Of a stretch of 10,166 bases of DNA, positions 5,661-10,166 are shown in pieces; the first letter of the stretch is position 1, and each line of letters starts with the position of its first letter. Source of the DNA: JANYHF01 sp031393505. GTDB lineage: Bacteria > Pseudomonadota > Alphaproteobacteria > Rhizobiales > Hyphomicrobiaceae. Below the pieces are notes generated by a model. That model did no database searches. It had not been told where the DNA came from and saw only the letters and a list, made by a program, of their open reading frames with translations. The stretch is taken from the NCBI GenBank assembly GCA_031393505.1, contig JANMVX010000256.1:1-10166 (forward strand), read 5' to 3'. The position numbers and the translations under genes are program-made.

Positions 5661-6836
5661 CTAAACTGACTTCAAGTAACTCTCCGTTAGCGCAGTCCAA
5701 TAAGCAACTCCCGGAGCGATGGCTGCATCATTGAAGTTGTAGTTCGGGTTGTGCAATGCCGCCCCATCCTCGCCGTTGCCCATCATGAGGTAGGCACCGG
5801 GGGCGGCCTCCAGCATGAAGGAGAAGTCTTCCGAGCCGAGGTACGGCTTCTCGATGTCGTGTACGTTCGCCTCGCCCAGCAGCGCGGCGGCCGTGGCCTT
5901 GGCGAAGCGCGAGGATTTCGGCTCGTTCACGGTGGGCGGATAGCCGTTCATCCAGACACAGTTGGCCGTGGCGCCGAAGCTGGCGGCCTGGCCATGGGCA
6001 AGTTCTTCAATGCGGCGGCGCAGCAGATCGCCGACCGTTTTGTTGAAGTGGCGCACCGTCAAATCAAGAAACGCCGTGTCCGGAATAACATTGCTGGCCT
6101 CGCCCGACCTCAGGCAGCCGACCGTGATCACGGCGGGATCGTGCGGGCTGACGTTGCGCGACACGATGGTCTGCAGCGCCATCACGAGCGACGCGCCGGC
6201 CACGATGGGATCGACGGTTTGTTCGGGCACCGCGCCATGGCCGCCCCGCCCCGTGATGGTGATCTGCACCTGATCGGCCGCGGCCATCAATGGCCCTTCG
6301 CGAAAACCGAACTGGCCGACCGGAATGCCCGGCTCGTTGTGGGCGCCGAACACGGCGTCGCAAGGGAACAACTTGAACAGGCCCTCCTCGACCATGATGC
6401 GCGCGCCGCCGACGTTTTCTTCCGCTGGCTGAAAGATGAGGTGGATGGTGCCGTCAAAATTCTTTCGCCGTGCGATCTGGCGGGCGGCGCCCAGCAGCAT
6501 GGTGGTGTGGCCGTCATGGCCACAGGCGTGCATTTTGCCGGGAGTCTTGCTGGCATAGGCGAGGCCGGTGGTCTCGTGGATGGGCAGGGCGTCGATATCC
6601 GCGCGCAGGCCGAGCGATTTCTTGCCGGTGCCGACCCTCAGTGTGCCGACCACGCCGGTCTTGGCGAGCCCGCGATGTACTTGGTACCCGAGGCTCTCAA
6701 GCTCTTTGGCGACGATCTCGGACGTGCGTACTTCTTCCAGCCCAATCTCGGGGTGGGTGTGCAGGTCGTGGCGGATGGCGGTGAGATGCGCAAGGTCCTG
6801 CTGCACGTCCTCGATCAGATTTTCGTTGCGGAGCAC
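5661..6836 (-). CDS. M20D-family metallo-amidohydrolase (hippurate / N-acyl-amino-acid hydrolase-like)
   Basis: A 391-residue cytoplasmic enzyme, the normal length for M20D. Motifs in order: RADIDALPI (78-86); MHACGHDGHT (102-111) with metal-binding C105 and H107; QPAEE (136-140) with the catalytic and metal-binding glutamates; H166 in GAHNEPG; the dimerisation-domain motif GRGGHGA (196-202); GSEDF (334-338); and C-terminal ligand H362 in LHNPNYNFND. Family members cleave amide bonds in N-acyl or N-aroyl amino acids (HipO, IAA-amino-acid hydrolases, AbgB). The substrate here is not determined. The start is GTG at 6836, 6 bp after the permease stop, with a GCGAGG ribosome site inside the end of the permease gene. 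The tight junction suggests it hydrolyses what the upstream transporter imports. Confidence 0.92.
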   Translation of the reverse strand: MLRNENLIEDVQQDLAHLTAIRHDLHTHPEIGLEEVRTSEIVAKELESLGYQVHRGLAKTGVVGTLRVGTGKKSLGLRADIDALPIHETTGLAYASKTPGKMHACGHDGHTTMLLGAARQIARRKNFDGTIHLIFQPAEENVGGARIMVEEGLFKLFPCDAVFGAHNEPGIPVGQFGFREGPLMAAADQVQITITGRGGHGAVPEQTVDPIVAGASLVMALQTIVSRNVSPHDPAVITVGCLRSGEASNVIPDTAFLDLTVRHFNKTVGDLLRRRIEELAHGQAASFGATANCVWMNGYPPTVNEPKSSRFAKATAAALLGEANVHDIEKPYLGSEDFSFMLEAAPGAYLMMGNGEDGAALHNPNYNFNDAAIAPGVAYWTALTESYLKSV

Positions 6837-6842
6837 GGCAGG

Positions 6843-7694
6843 TTAGCCTCGCTTCTGGGGGACGAGATTTTCGACCATCTTGAACGCGATGGCGACTATG
6901 GCCGTGAGCGTGCCGTAGATGGCGGCGATGAGCAACAGGGGCTCGTAAGTGAGAGCCTGATCGTTCATAATCGAACGGCCGATGCCATAGACGTCGAAGA
7001 CGGTCACAGTTGCGGCAATGGGTGTGGATTTCAATTGCGAGACCACTTCGCCTGACAGCGTCGGCAGCACCAGCTGCAAGGCGCGCGGCAGCCAGATGCG
7101 GCGCAGCAGGGTCCACGGCCCCATACCAAACGCGCGTGCGGCCTCCAGCTCTCCCTTTGGCACGCCAAGGAAACCGCCGCGCATGATCTCGGCTTCATAA
7201 CCGGCGAACGACAGAATGAAAGCGACCAGCGCGTAGTTGAAACCGTCACGCAGATAGGGCCAGAGCGGACTGAAGCGGATCCAGGGGATTTGCGGGAACA
7301 GCGATCCGAGCCCATAGTAGAGCAGCCACAACTGCACCAGCAACGGCGTGCCGCGGATAAAGGTGCAAAAGCCTTTGGCGAGCCATTTCAATGGCCAAGG
7401 TCCGGTGACTTGCACGAGGCCGATCGGGATGGCGAGCGCATAACCGACCACCACAGAGACGACCAGCAAAATCAGTGTGCGCCACAGTCCCTGGATCAAC
7501 TGCTCGGGAAAGTTTGGCGTCAGCCCGCGCGAGTTAACGTAGGCCGGGTCAAGCCAATTCCAACGCCCGAGCAATACCGCCAGCCCGACCATGACCAGGA
7601 CGGCGACCGTGGCATAGCCGAACAGCTGCATCGACCGCCAGGTGCCGTCGGCCATGGGATTGGGGCGGGCTGCGGCGATGGGCTGGTCGGTCAT
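6843..7694 (-). CDS. Polar amino acid ABC transporter permease, HisM-like
   Basis: A 283-residue inner-membrane protein. The first membrane segment is at about 25-43. A periplasmic stretch (~44-68) follows, then a HisM/GlnP-type permease core with segments near 70-97, 112-130, 152-170 and 250-275. The cytoplasmic EAA loop that docks the ATPase is clear: GYEAEIMRGG (165-174), then GELEAARAFGMGP (181-193), with the EAA at 184-186 and the invariant Gly at 190. RGTPLLVQLWLLYYGLG (114-130) is a family signature. It should pair with the upstream permease as a heterodimer. Its ATG follows a repeat-filled 200-bp gap, and its stop is 6 bp before the amidohydrolase start. No ATPase gene is adjacent. 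Confidence 0.92.
   Translation of the reverse strand: MTDQPIAAARPNPMADGTWRSMQLFGYATVAVLVMVGLAVLLGRWNWLDPAYVNSRGLTPNFPEQLIQGLWRTLILLVVSVVVGYALAIPIGLVQVTGPWPLKWLAKGFCTFIRGTPLLVQLWLLYYGLGSLFPQIPWIRFSPLWPYLRDGFNYALVAFILSFAGYEAEIMRGGFLGVPKGELEAARAFGMGPWTLLRRIWLPRALQLVLPTLSGEVVSQLKSTPIAATVTVFDVYGIGRSIMNDQALTYEPLLLIAAIYGTLTAIVAIAFKMVENLVPQKRG
6847..6852 (-). promoter_or_regulatory. Ribosome binding site GCGAGG for the GTG-started M20 gene
   Basis: On the minus strand GCGAGG lies inside the last codons of the HisM-like permease gene, 10 bases before the GTG at 6836. It supports the non-ATG start and translational coupling of the two genes. Confidence 0.55.
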
Positions 7695-7710
7695 GTGACG
7701 AACCCCGACA

Positions 7711-7866
7711 CTTCGTCATACCCGCGCAGGCGGGTATCCAGCCAACCCTCGGTCATAATCTGCCGGCAAATGCGCTCACTTCGCTTGACGAAAGACTTAC
7801 GCCGTAGCAGCCGCTGCCGCCTCCATTGGCTTGGCTGGACCCCCGCCTTCGCGGGGGTGACGAGGT
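7711..7866. repeat. Interspersed palindromic repeat R4 between the two permease genes
   Basis: The left end CTTCGTCATACCCGCG...GGCGGGTATCCAGCCAA (7711-7744) is mirrored by TTGGCTGGACCCCCGC...GCGGGGGTGACGA (from about 7830 to 7863). Each end also folds on itself (ACCCGCGCAGGCGGGT and ACCCCCGCCTTCGCGGGGGT). This resembles the widespread proteobacterial family of GTCATxCCCGCG...TCCAG palindromes, whose spurious translation contains WTPAFAGVT, as it does here. It is non-coding and may affect the ratio of the two permease transcripts. Confidence 0.85.
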
Positions 7867-7894
7867 GTTCGCGGATGGTCTTCTTACGCACCAT

Positions 7895-8617
7895 CTAAGC
7901 CAACGCCTGCTGGCCGCGGCGTTGGCGGCGTTCGATCCAGGTGAAGATCATGATGGAGACCTGCGACAGCAACAAATAAAGCAGCGCCGCCGCCATGTAG
8001 AACATGAAATAGGCCTTGGTGGAGCCGGCCGCCTGGCGCGTCGCCAGCATCAGCTCGCCGAAGCCGACCACAGCCAGCAGTGCGGAATCCTTAGTGACAT
8101 TCAGCCAGAGGTTCGCCATGCCCGGGATCGCGTTGGGGATCATCGCCGGGAAGATGATGCGCGTGAACTGCTTCCAGCCGGACATGCCATAGGCCTTGGC
8201 GGCTTCGACTTGGCCCGCCGGGATGGCCTGGATCGCGCCGCGCAGAACTTCGGTGGCATAGGCTCCCTGTACGATACCGAGCACAAGAATTCCCGCTGCC
8301 AGACCGGTATCGTCAAGCGGTGGAAGGCCGTTGGATTTCAAGGTTTCATTGAGCGGCGTCAAGAGTAGATAGAAAACGCAGATGATGAGGACGAGTTCGG
8401 GAATGGCGCGGCCAATGGTGGTGTACGCCTCCAGCGCACCACGCAGTATCGGCCCCCCGTTAAGCTTGCCCATGGCGCCGCAAAGGCCGAACACAAGTCC
8501 GACAGAGTAGGCGCCGGCCGCGATAACCACCGTTTTGCCGAGCCCGATCAAGAGCGCGCTCCCCCAGCCCGGCGGCGAGAAGGCCAACATCGACAGGTCG
8601 ATGGTCATGGCAGACAT
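7895..8617 (-). CDS. Polar amino acid ABC transporter permease, HisQ-like
   Basis: A 240-residue integral membrane protein of the normal HisQ/ArtQ length. It has hydrophobic segments at about 20-48, 65-88, 105-125, 180-192 and 203-226. The EAA loop is at 118-165: GAYATEVLRGAI, then GQVEAAKAYGM with EAA at 138-140 and Gly at 144, then FPAMIPNAIPG. Its role is to form the membrane channel with the HisM-like partner encoded next. An alternative start three codons inside (MTID, 8608) is possible; neither has a strong ribosome site. The gene follows the solute-binding protein gene across repeat R2. Confidence 0.92.
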   Translation of the reverse strand: MSAMTIDLSMLAFSPPGWGSALLIGLGKTVVIAAGAYSVGLVFGLCGAMGKLNGGPILRGALEAYTTIGRAIPELVLIICVFYLLLTPLNETLKSNGLPPLDDTGLAAGILVLGIVQGAYATEVLRGAIQAIPAGQVEAAKAYGMSGWKQFTRIIFPAMIPNAIPGMANLWLNVTKDSALLAVVGFGELMLATRQAAGSTKAYFMFYMAAALLYLLLSQVSIMIFTWIERRQRRGQQALA

Positions 8618-8650
8618 GGGGCGTACTCAGTGTTGAGGCTGGGCTGACTT

Positions 8651-8864
8651 CCCTCTCCCCCGTTTTCCGGGGGAGAGGAGACCGCGTCTCCTGCGCGGAG
8701 GCGCAAAAGCAAATGGGCAGGCGCCTTTTTGCGCCAAGAGCAACGCGGTCGGTGAGGGGCAGCCGCTTGCACCAAACCTGTTGCAAAGAAGGCCGGAGCA
8801 AGCGGCTGCCCCTCATCCGCCCCTTCGGGGCACCTTCTCCCCCGCCAGTGGCGGGAGAGAAGGA
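8651..8864 (+). repeat. Mosaic palindromic element R2
   Basis: Four main stems. CCTCTCCCCCG/CGGGGGAGAGG at 8652-8662/8668-8678. GACCGCGT/ACGCGGTC at 8680-8687/8743-8750. A perfect 17-bp stem GAGGGGCAGCCGCTTGC with its complement at 8754-8770/8798-8814. A terminal CCTTCTCCC-type stem within 8833-8863. A small GCCCC-TTC-GGGGC hairpin lies at 8819-8831. It has the same module order as R3 and the inverse of R1. It fills the gap between the HisQ-like permease start and the solute-binding protein stop, ending 6 bp from that stop codon. Confidence 0.88.
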
Positions 8865-8870
8865 AGGAAA

Positions 8871-9659
8871 TCACCCGCCATACAGATCGAAGTTAAAGTA
8901 CTTCTTCGTTATGGTGTCATACTCACCACTCGCGCGGATCTTCTTGATCGCGGCGTTGATCTTCTCGCGCAGCTCATTGTCGTCCTTGCGCAGGCCCGCG
9001 CCTGTGCCGGGGCCGAGCAACGCGACGTCGTCCTTCACGTCGCCGAGATAGACGCAGCAGGCTTTGCCGGCGTCCGAGGCGACGAAGTCGCGGCCGGGGA
9101 TGGAGTCCACCACCTGCGCGTCGATGCGGCCGGCGGCCAGATCCTGGTTCACTTCGTCCTGGGTCTGATATGTTTTCAGCTCCTTGACGACGCCCTTGAA
9201 GTACTTGTTGGCGTAGTCGAGCTGCGTGGTCGAGACCTGCGCGCCCAGGATCTTGCCCGTCAGGCCCTCGGGATCGGGTTTGAACGACGAGCCCTTGGTG
9301 GCCAGAACGGCGACGCCGGTCTTATAGTACTTGTCGGTGAACGCGATGGTCTTGCCGCGCTCTTCGGTGATCGTCATCGAGGACCAGATGACGTCGAACT
9401 TCTTGGCCACCAGCGCGGGGATGATGCCATCCCAGGCCGTGTCGACCCACTCGCACTTGGCCTTGATTTCCTTGCAGACGGCGTCGCGCAGGTCGACTTC
9501 CCAGCCCGACCACTTGCCGTCGGCGCCCTTGACCGTGAACGGCGGATAAGGCTCGGCGGCGACGCCGAATTTGACGACCATGTCGTCGGCGAAGGCCGCA
9601 CTTGTGCCCATGGTCAGGGCGAGGGCGGCGGCGGAGGCCAGTGTCCAGAACGTCTGCAT
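8871..9659 (-). CDS. Periplasmic polar amino acid-binding protein (HisJ/ArgT/LAO type)
   Basis: A 262-residue exported protein with an N-terminal signal peptide (1-24, TSAAFA then DDM). The mature part is a bilobed type II binding protein. Sites matching the lysine/arginine/ornithine and histidine binding proteins are Y38 in AEPYPPF, the C62/C69 pair in VCKEIKAKCEW (a disulfide in the family), SSMTITEER (93-101) with serines and R101 for the ligand carboxylate, T144/T145, and D185 for the ligand amino group. It delivers substrate to the two permeases encoded downstream. The start at 9659 is preferred to an in-frame start at 9707 because it opens the signal peptide and has AGGGAG 6 bases upstream. 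A second Cys pair (CC at 201-202) is shared with the partial paralogue upstream. Confidence 0.93.
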   Translation of the reverse strand: MQTFWTLASAAALALTMGTSAAFADDMVVKFGVAAEPYPPFTVKGADGKWSGWEVDLRDAVCKEIKAKCEWVDTAWDGIIPALVAKKFDVIWSSMTITEERGKTIAFTDKYYKTGVAVLATKGSSFKPDPEGLTGKILGAQVSTTQLDYANKYFKGVVKELKTYQTQDEVNQDLAAGRIDAQVVDSIPGRDFVASDAGKACCVYLGDVKDDVALLGPGTGAGLRKDDNELREKINAAIKKIRASGEYDTITKKYFNFDLYGG

Positions 9660-9665
9660 AAAGAT

Positions 9666-9671
9666 CTCCCT
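9666..9671 (-). promoter_or_regulatory. Ribosome binding site AGGGAG of the solute-binding protein gene
   Basis: A strong Shine-Dalgarno on the minus strand, 6 bases before the ATG at 9659. It settles the start, and its strength fits the high expression expected for a binding protein. Confidence 0.65.
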
Positions 9672-9711
9672 GATCAGTCTCAGTCCAAAACTCAAAGTCA
9701 AAGGCAAGGCA

Positions 9712-9920
9712 CCCTCCTCTCCCCCTACTTCAGGGGGAGAGGAGACCGCGTCTCGCAGCGCGTTTCAGCGCAAGAGCCACGCGGTCGGTGAGGGGCAGCG
9801 GCTTGTTCCGTGCCCATCTCACCACCTGTACGGAGCAAGTGGCTGCCCCTCATCTGTCGCCGATTCCTCGGCTTCGCCTCGGGCGACATCTTCTCCCCCT
9901 GAAAAAGGGGGAGAAGAGGG
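9712..9920 (+). repeat. Mosaic palindromic element R3
   Basis: CTCCTCTCCCCCT/AGGGGGAGAGGAG (9714-9726/9732-9744, 13-bp stem). GACCGCGT/ACGCGGTC (9744-9751/9779-9786). A long stem GAGGGGCAGCGGCTTG with a near-complement (9790-9805/9836-9851). A GTCGCC...GGCGAC hairpin (9856-9887). CTTCTCCCCCT/AGGGGGAGAAG (9890-9900/9906-9916). It lies between the two binding-protein genes, in the same orientation as R2 and 13 bp from the upstream gene's stop codon. Confidence 0.88.
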
Positions 9921-9929
9921 TCCCAGCCG

Positions 9930-10166
9930 CTACTTCCCGTAAATATCGAACGCGAAGTACTTCTTGCTGATGGTATCAAATTCGCCCGAGGCCCGGATGG
10001 CCTTGACGGCGGCGTTGATCTTGCCCTTCAACGCCGTGTCGTCCTTGCGCATGCCGCCACCGACGCCTTGGCCCAACACGACCGGATCGTCGGCAACGCT
10101 GCCGAGCAGTTTGCAGCAAGCCTTGCCGGCGTCGCTGTCCAGGAACGCCTGCAGGGTCAGCGAATC
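9930..10166 (-). CDS. Second periplasmic polar amino acid-binding protein (C-terminal 78 residues, cut by window edge)
   Basis: An open frame from the window edge to a TAG at 9930-9932 encodes 78 residues ending KKYFAFDIYGK. It aligns with the C-terminus of the neighbouring binding protein at about 47 of 73 positions (64%, counted by hand), including SDAGKACC, RKDD, KINAA and IRASGE. It is therefore a tandem paralogue, probably binding a related amino acid for the same permeases. Its signal peptide and ligand residues lie outside the window. The shared tail shows no frameshift, so it looks like a working gene. Confidence 0.85.
   Translation of the reverse strand, partial: DSLTLQAFLDSDAGKACCKLLGSVADDPVVLGQGVGGGMRKDDTALKGKINAAVKAIRASGEFDTISKKYFAFDIYGK

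Noticed and set aside
5751..7055. Plus-strand ORF of 434 codons
   Set aside because: It is antisense to the M20D amidohydrolase and the end of the permease, both of which have full family motifs. Length alone reflects high GC.
7691..7894. 67-codon minus-strand ORF between the permeases
   Set aside because: It is encoded entirely by repeat R4; VTPAKAGVQ and DTRLRGYDE strings are known spurious translations of this repeat type.
8781..9791. Plus-strand ORF of 336 codons
   Set aside because: It is antisense to the solute-binding protein gene and runs into repeats R2 and R3.
4952..9920. R1-R3 as CRISPR repeats or intrinsic terminators
   Set aside because: The copies are kilobases apart with no regular short spacers, so this is not CRISPR. 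The stems are not followed by a U-tract, so intrinsic termination is not supported.
1..10166. tRNA, rRNA or riboswitch
   Set aside because: No stretch with a recognisable tRNA cloverleaf, rRNA sequence or known riboswitch core was found by reading both strands; a covariance-model scan was not possible.

Overview
The window looks like a chromosomal segment of an alphaproteobacterium, probably order Hyphomicrobiales. This rests on high GC content, the protein families present, and dense mosaic palindromic intergenic repeats. No rRNA gene was read, so the assignment is an inference. Every gene I can support lies on the minus strand, so the text reads from high to low coordinates.

Region 10166-5173 is an amino-acid uptake and processing cluster. 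It begins with the C-terminal end of one periplasmic solute-binding protein and then a second, complete paralogue. Two HisQ/HisM-type ABC permeases follow, then an M20D metallo-amidohydrolase and a SnoaL/NTF2-fold protein. From the second permease onward the genes are very tightly spaced (6 and 14 bp). No ATPase subunit is visible; it may lie beyond 10166 or elsewhere. The simplest reading is import of a polar amino acid or amino-acid conjugate, followed by amide hydrolysis in the cytoplasm. Three copies of a ~205-bp multi-hairpin repeat each sit just after a stop codon in this cluster (6, 13 and 16 bp away). A different repeat fills the gap between the two permeases.

Region 4869-3058 is a Uup-like ABC-F ATPase. 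Its last codon and stop lie in the arm of a 93-bp inverted repeat (2971-3063). Next comes a TacA/TacT-type toxin-antitoxin pair (DUF1778 ribbon-helix-helix antitoxin and GNAT toxin, 2913-2108), with a palindrome just upstream of the antitoxin start that is a plausible operator.

Region 2029-740 is a secreted Sel1-repeat protein with seven 36-residue repeats. At the edge of the window (588-1) is the N-terminal third of a [2Fe-2S] ferredoxin/ASKHA protein of the RACo/RamA corrinoid-activation type. The most unusual structure is here: about 131 bp is duplicated (551-681 and 1992-2122, about 84% identical by hand alignment). It spans the end of the GNAT toxin gene, the spacer, and the first ~13 codons of the ferredoxin gene. 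The Sel1-repeat gene lies between the copies and now begins with ferredoxin-derived codons. This suggests it was inserted between the toxin and ferredoxin genes.

I see no clearly new defence or genetic system. The novelty here lies in the chimeric Sel1-repeat gene and in the placement of the repeats.
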